From contig VGFF01000077.1 in NCBI GenBank assembly GCA_016868955.1, positions 1 through 9,684 on the forward strand: 9,684 nucleotides of DNA, in the 5' to 3' direction. The notes beneath the pieces were generated by a model. It saw nothing but the letters and a program-made list of their open reading frames with translations, did no database searches and had not been told where the DNA came from. This document shows, in pieces, positions 1-7,321 of this stretch. Source of the stretch: Armatimonadota bacterium. Its GTDB lineage: Bacteria; Sysuimicrobiota; Sysuimicrobiia; Sysuimicrobiales; VGFF01. Both the position numbers and the translations under genes were made by a program. Each line of letters opens with the position of its first letter. Position 1 is the first letter of the stretch.

Positions 1-523
1 TCTTCGTCCCCGTGTCGACCGCGATGACGCGGGCGCCCAACAGCTCCATCCGATAAACGTTCAGGGACTGGCGAACGGTATCGTCGCGTCCCATGTACAC
101 TTCGCAGGGCAGCCCCGCCATCGCTGCCGCGGTCGCCGTCGCGACGCCGTGCTGACCGGCGCCGGTCTCCGCGATGATGCGCTTCTTTCCCATGCGCTTT
201 GCGAGGAGCACCTGACCGAGCGCGTTGTTGATCTTGTGCGCTCCGGTGTGCAGCAAGTCTTCTCTCTTCAGATAGATAGTTGCGCCGCCGAGCGCCTCGG
301 TGAGCCGGCGCGCCGGATAGAGCGGCGTCGGCCGTCCGACGTAGTCCGCGAGCAGCGACGCAAACTCCCGCTGGAACGCGGCATCGGCGGTCGCGTCCGC
401 GTAGGCGGTCTCCAGCTCCTCGAGCGCCGGGATCAGCGTCTCCGGCACGTAGCGGCCGCCGAAAGCACCGAACCTGCCGCGAGCGTCAGGCATCGTCTCA
501 GCGGAACTCATCGGTTGTGCCAT
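1..523 (-). CDS. trpB: Tryptophan synthase beta chain, N-terminal part (truncated by window edge)
   Basis: TrpB condenses indole with L-serine to give L-tryptophan, using PLP, in the alpha2-beta2 complex with TrpA. About 174 residues are present and the rest lies beyond base 1. The N-terminal GRFGAFGGRYVPETL (residues 16-30) is typical of the family. KREDLLHTGAHKINNALGQ (residues 86-104) contains the PLP-binding lysine, K97, and AETGAGQHGVATATAAA follows. The ATG at 523 is preferred because a strong AGGAGGGG lies just upstream (533-526). In-frame ATGs at 511 and 493 are alternatives, since conserved sequence starts only near residue 16. It lies 12 nt after trpF as the last visible gene of the operon. 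Having its own strong ribosome site may raise its translation relative to its neighbours. The identification is very secure; only the exact start is open. Confidence 0.97.
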   Translation of the reverse strand, partial: MAQPMSSAETMPDARGRFGAFGGRYVPETLIPALEELETAYADATADAAFQREFASLLADYVGRPTPLYPARRLTEALGGATIYLKREDLLHTGAHKINNALGQVLLAKRMGKKRIIAETGAGQHGVATATAAAMAGLPCEVYMGRDDTVRQSLNVYRMELLGARVIAVDTGTK

Positions 524-535
524 TTCCCCTCCTGC

Positions 536-1171
536 TCACCGCACTCCAGATTCTTTGATCTCTTCGGCGTCCGCCCGTCGCACGGCCTCTACGAACGCCC
601 GAATCTTGGCCGGATCCTTCTCGCCGTTCGTCTCGACGCCGCTGCTGACGTCCACGGCGTAGGGCTTCACCGCGGCGATCGCGTCGGGCACGTTTTCGGC
701 GTGGAGACCGCCGGACAAGATTACGGGGCGATGGAGACCACGCACCAACGACCAGTCGAACGTCTTGCCGGACCCGCCCGGCACGCCATCGACGTGCGTG
801 TCGAGCAGCAGCGCCGCGACATCGAACGATCTCGCGGCGACGATCGTCGCTTTGTCGCGGACGCGCAAGCCGCGGATGACGGGACGCGAGAATCCGAGAC
901 AATCCGCCGGAGACTCTTGACCGTGCAGCTGCAGAGCGTCCAAACCGACCAGCGCGGCAATGTCTTCGATCTCCTCGCGCGGGCGGTCGACGAAGACGCC
1001 GACGCAAGCGACGAACGGCGGCAATGCCCTCGCGATCGTGACTGCGACCTCGGGTTCAATGAATCGGCGGGCCGGCGGATAGAAAATGAACCCGATCGCA
1101 TCTGCTCCCGCTGCGACGGCCGCGCGTGCGACCGTTACGGAGCGGACGCCGCATATTTTCACGCGCGTCAT
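536..1171 (-). CDS. trpF: Phosphoribosylanthranilate isomerase
   Basis: TrpF performs the Amadori rearrangement of N-(5'-phosphoribosyl)anthranilate to CdRP, the third step from chorismate to tryptophan. The 211-residue protein has normal length for this single-domain TIM barrel. MTRVKICGVR carries the catalytic cysteine (C7). LLLDTHVDG contains the expected catalytic aspartate (D124). GGSGKTFDW (132-140), ILSGGL (151-156) and DVSSGVE (174-180) are the usual phosphate-binding and C-terminal barrel motifs. The ATG at 1171 places KICG at the very N-terminus, as expected. It begins 4 nt after the trpC stop with no strong ribosome site, which suggests translational coupling to trpC. Here TrpF is separate rather than fused to TrpC as in enterobacteria. 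Confidence 0.97.
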   Translation of the reverse strand: MTRVKICGVRSVTVARAAVAAGADAIGFIFYPPARRFIEPEVAVTIARALPPFVACVGVFVDRPREEIEDIAALVGLDALQLHGQESPADCLGFSRPVIRGLRVRDKATIVAARSFDVAALLLDTHVDGVPGGSGKTFDWSLVRGLHRPVILSGGLHAENVPDAIAAVKPYAVDVSSGVETNGEKDPAKIRAFVEAVRRADAEEIKESGVR

Positions 1172-1175
1172 CGGG

Positions 1176-1979
1176 TCACTTCGCCGCGTCCCGCAGCGTT
1201 CGCAGTCGCGCCGCGGGGTCTGGGTCCGTCACCAGCGCGGATCCGATCAGCACCGCGTCGACATCCGCGTCCTTCAGGATGCGCATGTGCTCGGGCTCGG
1301 CGATGCCGCTCTCGCTGACAACGGCGACGCTCGCCGGAACGCGAGGACGCAAGCGCAGGGTCGTCTCGAGGCTGACCGCGAACGTGTTCAAGTCTCGATT
1401 GTTGATGCCGACGATGCGCGCGCCGCTTCCGATCGCACGGTCCAGCTCCGGCTCCGTATGGACTTCGACGAGGGCGGCCATGCCCATCGATTCAGCGAGC
1501 CTCCGGAGACCGCGGAGCGCGTCTTCATCGAGGATCGCGGCGATCAACAGGATCGCGTCGGCGCCCATCGCGCGGGCCTCGAACACGTGGTAGTCAGTGA
1601 GTGTGAAGTCCTTGCGCAGGACCGGCAGCGCCGTCGCGTCGCGGGCGGCCGCCAAGTGTGCGCGGTCGCCGGAGAAGAATCTGCGATCGGTGAGCACCGA
1701 CAGCGCCGCGGCGCCGCCCGCCTCGTAAGCGCGGGCAAGATCGGCGGGATGAAGGTCGGCACGCAGCACGCCGGCGGACGGGGAGGCGCCCTTGACCTCG
1801 GCGATCACCGAGATTCCGGAAGCTTGCAACGCGGTCTGGAAGTCGCGCGCCGGAGCCGCGGCGCCGGCGGCGGCACGAAGAACATCCTCCGGCGTGCCAA
1901 CGCGGTGCGCCGCCAGCTCGGCGTGCTTGTGCGCCACGATCTCGGAGAGGATGCCGGACGCTCGCGACGGCGCGCTCAT
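1176..1979 (-). CDS. trpC: Indole-3-glycerol phosphate synthase
   Basis: TrpC closes the indole ring by decarboxylating and dehydrating CdRP to indole-3-glycerol phosphate. The 267-residue protein matches monofunctional family members. It shows IAEVKGASPSAG (59-70; E61 and K63 correspond to catalytic residues), FFSGD (101-105), VLRKDF (120-125; K123 matches the general acid lysine), ALVEVH (169-174; E172), GINNRDL (191-197; N194) and VSESGI (221-226). All key positions are present, so it should be active. The ATG at 1979 overlaps the trpD stop as ATGA, and no separate strong ribosome site is visible, so reinitiation after trpD is likely. The start is supported by this overlap and by the usual distance to the first motif. 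Confidence 0.97.
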   Translation of the reverse strand: MSAPSRASGILSEIVAHKHAELAAHRVGTPEDVLRAAAGAAAPARDFQTALQASGISVIAEVKGASPSAGVLRADLHPADLARAYEAGGAAALSVLTDRRFFSGDRAHLAAARDATALPVLRKDFTLTDYHVFEARAMGADAILLIAAILDEDALRGLRRLAESMGMAALVEVHTEPELDRAIGSGARIVGINNRDLNTFAVSLETTLRLRPRVPASVAVVSESGIAEPEHMRILKDADVDAVLIGSALVTDPDPAARLRTLRDAAK

Positions 1980-2983
1980 GAGCTGAGATACCGTCGGAGC
2001 GCCTCCAGCTTCGCCGCCGCCGCGCCCGAATCGATGGACGCGGCGGCACGCTCGGCGCCTTCCTCGAAGGTCGACGCGAGACCCGCAGCGACCAGGGCCA
2101 ACGCGGCGTTGAGGACGACGACGTCTCTGTGCGCGCCGGGCCGGCCATCGAACACGTCGCGCGCGACGCGCGCGTTGTAGTCGGCGTCGCCGCCACGGAT
2201 CTCCTCGATGCCCCGGCGCGTTACGCCCCCATCCTCGGGCGTGACGATAAACGTGCGAACGTGCCCGTCCCGTACTTCGGCGACGTGCGTCTCGCCGCTG
2301 AGCGATACCTCGTCGAGCCCATCGCTGTGCACGACGAACGCATGCTCCGTCCCCAGCTCTCCGAGAACGCGCGCCATGATGTCGACGAGGGCGGCGTCAT
2401 AGACGCCCAAAACCTGGCGCGATGCGCCGGCGGGGTTCGTCAACGGACCGAGGATGTTGAAGACGGTGCGAATCCCGATCTCCTGACGCGGTCCGATCGC
2501 ATGTTGCATCGCCGGATGAAATCGTGGCGCGAACAGAAAGCCGATTCCGATGAATTCGATCGCCTCCGCTACGCGGCGCGGATCGGTGTCGATGGGAACA
2601 CCGAGCGCCAGCAGCACATCAGCGCTTCCCGACTTGCTGCTGACCGCGCGATTGCCGTGCTTGGCGACGTGGGCGCCGGCGCCCGCGACGACGAACGCCG
2701 CCGTCGTCGAGATGTTGAACGTGCCGGACCGATCGCCGCCGGTGCCGCAGGTGTCGACGAGGCGAGGAACCTTGGGCTCGATACGGGCGACGCGCGCGCG
2801 CATCGCGGTCGCGAACCCGGTGATCTCCTCGATCGTCTCCCCCTTCATGCGGAGCGCGGTCACGAACGCACCGATCTGCGCCGGCGTCGCTTCGCCGTCC
2901 ATGATCTCGCCCATGGCGCGCGACGCGTCCTCGCGCGTGAGGTCGGCGCCGTCGATCAGCCTTTGGATCGCGTCGCGTATCAA
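1976..2983 (-). CDS. trpD: Anthranilate phosphoribosyltransferase
   Basis: TrpD transfers the phosphoribosyl group of PRPP to anthranilate, the second tryptophan-specific step. With the start chosen here it has 335 residues, normal for the family. The PRPP-binding loop DTCGTGGD (77-84), KHGNR (108-112) for substrate and PRPP, FNILGPLTNP (175-184) and the metal-site SDGLDE (220-225) are intact. I place the start at TTG 2983, which overlaps the trpG stop as TTGA and has GAGGGAG about 4 nt upstream. This puts the N-terminus (IRDAIQRLIDG) where family members begin. A longer open frame extends upstream to 3373, but it lies antiparallel in frame to trpG and encodes no conserved sequence. The catalytic assignment is certain; the TTG start is likely. 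Confidence 0.96.
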   Translation of the reverse strand: MIRDAIQRLIDGADLTREDASRAMGEIMDGEATPAQIGAFVTALRMKGETIEEITGFATAMRARVARIEPKVPRLVDTCGTGGDRSGTFNISTTAAFVVAGAGAHVAKHGNRAVSSKSGSADVLLALGVPIDTDPRRVAEAIEFIGIGFLFAPRFHPAMQHAIGPRQEIGIRTVFNILGPLTNPAGASRQVLGVYDAALVDIMARVLGELGTEHAFVVHSDGLDEVSLSGETHVAEVRDGHVRTFIVTPEDGGVTRRGIEEIRGGDADYNARVARDVFDGRPGAHRDVVVLNAALALVAAGLASTFEEGAERAAASIDSGAAAAKLEALRRYLSS

Positions 2984-3606
2984 CGCGCTCCCTCGTTTTC
3001 GACGACTGGCGCGCCCCAACGACCTTCGCGGTGCCACGCCGCGGCGAGGTCGAGGAAATTTCGCAACAGCGTCTTGCCGTGCTCGGTCAGGATCGATTCC
3101 GGATGGAATTGCACGCCCTCGATCGGCAACGACCGATGGCGGACTGCCATGATGATGCCCTCCGGGTTTCGGGCGCTGATCTCGAGAGAGGAAGGGAGGG
3201 TTTCTTCTTTGACGATCAGCGAGTGGTATCGTGTTGCCGTGAAGTCCTGCGGAACGCCGGCGAAGATCGTCCGCCCGTCGTGATGGATCGGCGTCGTCTT
3301 CCCGTGGACCTCGCGCGGCGCGAGGATTACATCGCCGCCGAACACATCGCAGATGCACTGATGGCCGAGGCAAACGCCAACTGTGGGAATTCGCGCCGAC
3401 AGCGCCTGCAGCACGTCATTCGAGACGCGCGCTTCCTTCGGCGTACACGGCCCCGGCGAGATCAAGATCGCGTGCGGCCGCCGCGCCGCAATCCCCGGTG
3501 TGTCGATCTGGTCATTGCGATAGACCTCGATCGTCTCGCCCAGCTCGCCGAGATATTGGACGAGGTTGTACGTGAACGAATCGTAGTTGTCGATGACGAG
3601 GATCAT
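2980..3606 (-). CDS. trpG: Anthranilate synthase component II (glutamine amidotransferase)
   Basis: TrpG hydrolyses glutamine and channels ammonia to TrpE for anthranilate synthesis. The 208-residue protein is a single class I glutamine amidotransferase domain. MILVIDNYDSFTYNLVQ is the classic start, LISPGPCTP (48-56) forms the oxyanion strand region, and VGVCLGHQ holds the nucleophile C79. FHPES supplies H168 and E170, completing the triad. The ATG at 3606 is chosen because the family begins exactly here and GGAG lies upstream at good spacing. An in-frame ATG at 3687 would add 27 unconserved residues overlapping trpE. It follows trpE by 14 nt. In many bacteria a trpG-like subunit also serves p-aminobenzoate synthase (PabA). 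Position in the operon favours TrpG, though a shared role cannot be excluded. Confidence 0.96.
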   Translation of the reverse strand: MILVIDNYDSFTYNLVQYLGELGETIEVYRNDQIDTPGIAARRPHAILISPGPCTPKEARVSNDVLQALSARIPTVGVCLGHQCICDVFGGDVILAPREVHGKTTPIHHDGRTIFAGVPQDFTATRYHSLIVKEETLPSSLEISARNPEGIIMAVRHRSLPIEGVQFHPESILTEHGKTLLRNFLDLAAAWHREGRWGAPVVENEGAR

Positions 3607-3620
3607 CTTCAGCTCCGTCT

Positions 3621-5087
3621 TCAGCCGATCGCGCCCGAGCGAGCGAGTCCGATCGCCCGGATCAGCGCTTGCGCCTTGTTCCAGCACTCGCGATGCTCCG
3701 CCGCCGGGTCGGAATCGGCGACGATGCCGGCGCCGGCCTGGACGTAGGCTCGTCCGTCGCGGATCACCAGCGTACGAATCGTGATCGCGGTGTCCATCGC
3801 GCCATTGAAGCCTACGTATCCGGCGGCCCCCGCGTAGAGGTGCCGCCCAGCCGGCTCCAGTTCGTCGATGATCTCCATCGCCCGCACCTTCGGGGCGCCG
3901 CTGACGGTGCCGTGCGGAAAAACCGCGCGCAGGACGTCGAACGCGTCCCGATTGGGCTGCAGCGCGCCTCGCACGGTGCTGACCATGTGCATGACGTGGG
4001 AATATCGCTCGATCGTCATGAGGTCGCTCGTCCGCACGGAGCCATAGAGGGAGATGCGGCCGAGGTCGTTGCGCGTGAGGTCGACGAGCATCACGTGCTC
4101 GGCGCGCTCTTTCTCGTCGGCGAGGAGACTGCGTTCCATCTCGCGATCCTCTTCGGCCGTGGTCCCGCGCGGCCGCGTGCCGGCAATCGGGCGCATCATC
4201 ACTTCGCCGCTTTCCAGCCGAACGAGGAGCTCGGGCGAAGCGCCGACGACGCGGGCGTGGTCGAAGTCCAGGTAGAACAAGAACGGCGACGGATTCACGG
4301 CCCGCGCCGCACGGTAGATCAGGAACGGATCCGTGTCGCCGATGTCGGCGGAGAAGCGCTGCGACAGCACGACCTGAAAGACGTCGCCGGCGCGGATGTA
4401 CCGCTTGCCTCTAGTTACCATGGCCTGAAACGCTTCTTCGGAAAAGTTCGAGGAAAGGTCGACATTCGTCATCGCCGCCGGACGCGATTGCTCGGGCAGC
4501 GGCCGGCGCAAGCGCTCGTACAGCTCCTCGACACGCGACTGCGCGACGCGATACGCGACCTCGGCGCCCTCGTCGGCGAACGCGTTCGCGATGATCCGGA
4601 TCCGGCGCCGGACATGGTCGAACGCGAGCACCGTGTCGTACAGTCCGAGCTCGCAGGTCGGCGCGCCGACGTCGTCGCGCGGCGGGCTCGGCAGCTGCTC
4701 CCAATCGCGCACGAGATCGTACCCGAGATATCCGAGCAGGCCGCCGACGAAGCGAGGGAGGTCCGGGTCGGGAACCGGCCGGAACGGCGCCATCCGCGCT
4801 CGCGCTCGAGCCAGGAAGCCGCCGTTGTCGTCGCGTGTGCGATCGTACACGAGCACGTCGCGGGGCGCGCCGCCAAGAAACGTGTAGCGGCCGAGTCGTT
4901 CGCCGCCCTCGACGCTCTCCAGCAGAAACGCGCGCGGCAAGTCGCGGATCTTCAGGAAGGCGGAGATGGGGGTGTCGAGATCGGCGACGATCTCGGCGGA
5001 GACCGGCACGAGGTTCCCCTGTCGCAGCCGCGCCTCGTATTCGGCGGGTCCGGGACGAATCTCCAGGCGTTCGTGGTGCCGCTCCAT
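3621..5087 (-). CDS. trpE: Anthranilate synthase component I
   Basis: TrpE converts chorismate plus ammonia (from TrpG) to anthranilate and pyruvate, the committed step to tryptophan. The 488-residue protein has the N-terminal Trp-binding region followed by the chorismate-binding domain. FLLESVEGGERLGRYTFLG (54-72) and NPSPFLFY (265-272) correspond to the elements that bind feedback-inhibiting tryptophan, so allosteric control is probably kept. Catalytic-domain motifs are PIAGTRPRG (300-308), EHVMLVDLTRNDLG (330-343), FPHGTVSGAPK (390-400) and QAGAGIVADSDP (450-461). The ATG at 5087 gives a normal N-terminus reaching LVPVSAEIVADLDTP. The nearest purine-rich ribosome site (GAGGGG) is rather far upstream, about 13 nt. 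It lies 37 nt after tyrA, the widest gap in the operon. Motifs favour TrpE over PabB, given the LLES and NPSPF elements and the context. Confidence 0.97.
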   Translation of the reverse strand: MERHHERLEIRPGPAEYEARLRQGNLVPVSAEIVADLDTPISAFLKIRDLPRAFLLESVEGGERLGRYTFLGGAPRDVLVYDRTRDDNGGFLARARARMAPFRPVPDPDLPRFVGGLLGYLGYDLVRDWEQLPSPPRDDVGAPTCELGLYDTVLAFDHVRRRIRIIANAFADEGAEVAYRVAQSRVEELYERLRRPLPEQSRPAAMTNVDLSSNFSEEAFQAMVTRGKRYIRAGDVFQVVLSQRFSADIGDTDPFLIYRAARAVNPSPFLFYLDFDHARVVGASPELLVRLESGEVMMRPIAGTRPRGTTAEEDREMERSLLADEKERAEHVMLVDLTRNDLGRISLYGSVRTSDLMTIERYSHVMHMVSTVRGALQPNRDAFDVLRAVFPHGTVSGAPKVRAMEIIDELEPAGRHLYAGAAGYVGFNGAMDTAITIRTLVIRDGRAYVQAGAGIVADSDPAAEHRECWNKAQALIRAIGLARSGAIG

Positions 5088-5124
5088 GATTATGTCTCGA
5101 CCCCTCGTCTCGGCGAAGCCACGT

Positions 5125-5991
5125 TCAGGAACGCGACTCGGACCGACCGCGTACGTCGCGCGCGTCGCGTTCGACGGCGGTCAGGATATCTCGCAGCTCG
5201 CCGGCGCGAACCGCAGCTTCGACGCGATCGAGGTTGCGGCGGAACGCTTCCAGCGCACGCAGCACCTCGTGGCGATTGGCGCGCGTAATCTGGTCCCACA
5301 TCGCAGCCGGGTTCGCCGCCACGCGCGCCATCTCGCGGAACGTCGGCCCGCCGAGCTCCAGAGACTCGCGCTCGTCCGACGCGGTTAGCAACACGGCGGA
5401 TGCGACAACGTATGGCAGGTGGCTGACGAGCGCGACGAGCCGGTCATGGACCTCCGGCTGTAAGACGATGGGCGTCATCTCCAGCGCTTGCACGATCTCG
5501 GCCATGCGCTGCACGGCGTCCTTGTTCGTGAATCCAGTCGCGGTCAGCAGATACGGGCGCCCGGTGAGAAAAGATGGATCCGCATAGTCGATGCCTTGTT
5601 TCTCCGTGCCGGCCATCGGATGACCACCGACGAAGTTCGGCGTCGATCGTTCCAATGCCGTAACGACCGGAACCTTGACGCTGCCCGTGTCCGTCAAGAT
5701 CGCTCCGCGGCTCAGGTTCGCGGCGACGGACCGGCAGACGCTCTCCAGCGGGTCCAGGGGAACGGCGACGAACACAAGCTCGGCGTCCGCCACGGCGCGC
5801 ATCTGGCCGCTGACGTCGGCCGCGCCGCGCTCGACCGCGCGCCGCGCGGCGCCGGGGTCGCGGTCGACGGCGATGACCCGACGCGCGAGCTGGCGCTGAC
5901 GAATCGCCATGCCGATGGCGCCGCCGATCAGCCCAGTACCGACGATCGCGACCGTGTCCAGGGGTTTTGCCGTTCCCTGCGCTCGTTTCAC
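5125..5991 (-). CDS. tyrA: Prephenate (or arogenate) dehydrogenase
   Basis: TyrA oxidatively decarboxylates prephenate to 4-hydroxyphenylpyruvate (or arogenate to tyrosine), the tyrosine-branch step. The 288-residue protein has an N-terminal Rossmann fold with VGTGLIGG (17-24) and an acidic residue after strand 2 (VIAVDRD, D43) that suggests NAD+ preference. DTGSVK (101-106), GGHPMAGTE (122-130, with the conserved H124) and HDRLVALVSHLPY (182-194) are diagnostic. No chorismate mutase domain and no C-terminal ACT domain are present, so it is the short monofunctional form. The start is GTG at 5991, with GAGG just upstream and 13 nt after aroF. Its place between aroF and trpE puts a tyrosine enzyme under tryptophan-responsive transcription. 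The substrate (prephenate versus arogenate) cannot be told from sequence alone. Confidence 0.95.
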   Translation of the reverse strand: MKRAQGTAKPLDTVAIVGTGLIGGAIGMAIRQRQLARRVIAVDRDPGAARRAVERGAADVSGQMRAVADAELVFVAVPLDPLESVCRSVAANLSRGAILTDTGSVKVPVVTALERSTPNFVGGHPMAGTEKQGIDYADPSFLTGRPYLLTATGFTNKDAVQRMAEIVQALEMTPIVLQPEVHDRLVALVSHLPYVVASAVLLTASDERESLELGGPTFREMARVAANPAAMWDQITRANRHEVLRALEAFRRNLDRVEAAVRAGELRDILTAVERDARDVRGRSESRS

Positions 5992-6004
5992 GGGGGCCTC
6001 GCTG

Positions 6005-7042
6005 CTAGACGCGGGAGACGGCTGGGACCGTGCGCCCGATCGCCGTCGCGATCGTCGCGACCTTCCGCATCAACTCGCCGAACTCCGCTTCGCGAAGCTG
6101 CTGGGGGCCGTCGCTCAAGGCCTTCTCCGGCTCATTGTGGACTTCGACGATCAATCCGTCGGCACCGGCAGCGACGGCGGCGCGCGCGAGTGGGGCGACG
6201 TAGTCACGCTTTCCGGCGGCGTGGCTGGGATCGACGATGACCGGCAGGTGCGTAAGCTTCTTCAAGACCGGCACGGCGCTGATGTCCAGTGTGAAGCGCG
6301 TGTAGCCGTCGAACGCGCGCAGCCCCCGCTCGCACAACACGATCTTGCCGTTACCCTCGGATGCGACGTACTCGGCGGCGAGCAGGAACTCTTCCAGCGT
6401 CGCGCTCGGGCCACGTTTCAGGAGAACGGGTGCGCCGGCGCGTCCGGCTTCCCGCAGCAGCGTGTAGTTCTGCATGTTGCGCGCTCCGATCTGCACCATG
6501 TTGCAGTAGCGGAGAACGAGCTCGAGCGACCGGCTATCCATCGCTTCGGTCACGACCGGAAGCCCGGTTTCCGCGCGCGCGTCCGCGAGGATGCGCAACC
6601 CCTCCTCTTCGAGTCCTTGGAACGAATACGGCGACGTGCGCGGCTTGAACGCACCACCGCGCAAGACGGTCGCTCCCGCGGCCTTCACAGCCCGGGCGAC
6701 CGTCAGCGTTTGATCACGGCTTTCGACCGAGCACGGCCCCGCGATCATCACGACCTCGGGTCCGCCGAACCGCGCGTTCCCGACGTCGACGACGGTGTTC
6801 TCTTGCAGATACTCGCGGCTGACGAGCTTGAACGGCTGTAACACCTTGACGACGCGCTCGACGCCGTCCATCGCCTCGAGCATCGACCGCAGCTGCTCTT
6901 TCGTGCTGTCGTCTCCGATGACGCCGATGATCGTGCGCATGACGCCTTCCGACCGATGCACGGACAGCCCCGCGTCGCGAACGCGCTGGATCACGGATTC
7001 CGTTTGAGCCAGATCCGCGCCGGGTTGCATGATGACGATCAT
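6005..7042 (-). CDS. aroF: 3-deoxy-7-phosphoheptulonate (DAHP) synthase with N-terminal ferredoxin-like regulatory domain
   Basis: This enzyme joins phosphoenolpyruvate and erythrose 4-phosphate to DAHP, the entry step of the shikimate pathway. The 345-residue protein resembles the type I-beta (KDO8P-synthase-like) group typified by Thermotoga maritima. Residues 1-70 form a small ferredoxin/ACT-like domain (MIVIMQPGADL...), which in that enzyme mediates feedback inhibition by Tyr/Phe. The TIM barrel follows: AGPCSVES (101-108, metal-binding C104), LRGGAFKPRTSPYSFQG (127-143), GARNMQN (186-192), LLKRG (207-211), TRFTLDISAVP (248-258) and VDPSHAAG (270-277, metal-binding H274). The ATG at 7042 has GGGAG 8 nt upstream. 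The longer frame to 7108 runs into the leader and is not needed. It is the first gene after the T-box. The symbol could equally be aroG or aroA(G) in other nomenclatures. Confidence 0.95.
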   Translation of the reverse strand: MIVIMQPGADLAQTESVIQRVRDAGLSVHRSEGVMRTIIGVIGDDSTKEQLRSMLEAMDGVERVVKVLQPFKLVSREYLQENTVVDVGNARFGGPEVVMIAGPCSVESRDQTLTVARAVKAAGATVLRGGAFKPRTSPYSFQGLEEEGLRILADARAETGLPVVTEAMDSRSLELVLRYCNMVQIGARNMQNYTLLREAGRAGAPVLLKRGPSATLEEFLLAAEYVASEGNGKIVLCERGLRAFDGYTRFTLDISAVPVLKKLTHLPVIVDPSHAAGKRDYVAPLARAAVAAGADGLIVEVHNEPEKALSDGPQQLREAEFGELMRKVATIATAIGRTVPAVSRV

Positions 7043-7106
7043 GTCGCCGCTCCCATTGGGCCCGATTCGAGGTCGATCGCATGCGGGCCGAATTTGCGCC
7101 TGAAAC

Positions 7107-7139
7107 AAAAGAAAACCCCCCGTCCCCTGGGACGAGAGG
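7107..7139 (-). terminator. Intrinsic terminator of the T-box leader
   Basis: On the minus strand CCUCUCGUCC (7139-7130) pairs with GGACGGGGGG (7125-7116) around a CAGG loop. This gives a 10-bp stem with two G-U pairs, followed by the tract UUUUCUUUU (7115-7107). It lies 64 nt before the aroF start and overlaps the antiterminator strand, so it is the regulated terminator of the riboswitch. Confidence 0.92.
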
Positions 7140-7166
7140 TGCTAAGACCTGCTCGCGGTGCCACCC
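7129..7166 (-). promoter_or_regulatory. T-box antiterminator
   Basis: The T-box element GGGUGGCACCGCG occupies 7166-7154. GGG and GCG, which flank the seven-base bulge UGGCACC, can pair with CGUCCC at 7134-7129 to form the antiterminator. UGGC (7163-7160) would pair with the 3' GCCA end of the uncharged tRNA, and bacterial tRNA-Trp normally carries G as the discriminator base. The 3' strand of this helix is also the 5' arm of the terminator, so the two folds exclude each other. Confidence 0.9.
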
Positions 7167-7318
7167 GCGTTCCAGCCCGCGGGCGAGCGCCGCATGGACT
7201 GGCTCTTTCGAAGCGGGACGCAAGATCTGTCCGACTTCGCCTGCGCTAAGGATAACGGAGCAGGACCCCCGTCGGCGCCTACTGAGGATGTCTCCTGTTG
7301 GGGCCGCCCCTCCCGGGT

Positions 7319-7321
7319 CCA
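7319..7321 (-). promoter_or_regulatory. T-box specifier codon UGG (Trp)
   Basis: On the minus strand the sequence reads GAA-UGG-ACC, immediately 3' of the helix formed by 7333-7326. This matches the usual GAA-NNN-ACC layout of T-box specifier loops. The UGG triplet would pair with the CCA anticodon of tRNA-Trp. Confidence 0.9.

Noticed and set aside
149..1318. A 389-codon open frame on the plus strand
   Set aside because: It is antisense to trpB, trpF and part of trpC and shows no conserved motifs.
1086..3283. Long plus-strand open frames across trpC, trpD and trpG
   Set aside because: They mirror the codon bias of well-identified minus-strand genes and have low-complexity Arg-rich translations.
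2984..3373. An N-terminal extension of trpD
   Set aside because: The extra 130 residues overlap trpG in another frame and lack conserved sequence. The TTG at 2983, with its ribosome site and TTGA overlap, fits the family length.
3669..5288. A 539-codon open frame on the plus strand
   Set aside because: It lies antisense to trpE and the end of tyrA, both of which carry full family motifs. Its translation is Arg/His/Asp-rich with no recognisable domain, as expected of a shadow frame in GC-rich DNA.
7043..7108. A longer DAHP synthase start upstream of 7042
   Set aside because: It would begin at the terminator's U-tract end, and the added residues are not family-like. The ATG at 7042 has a good ribosome site and the expected MIVIM start.
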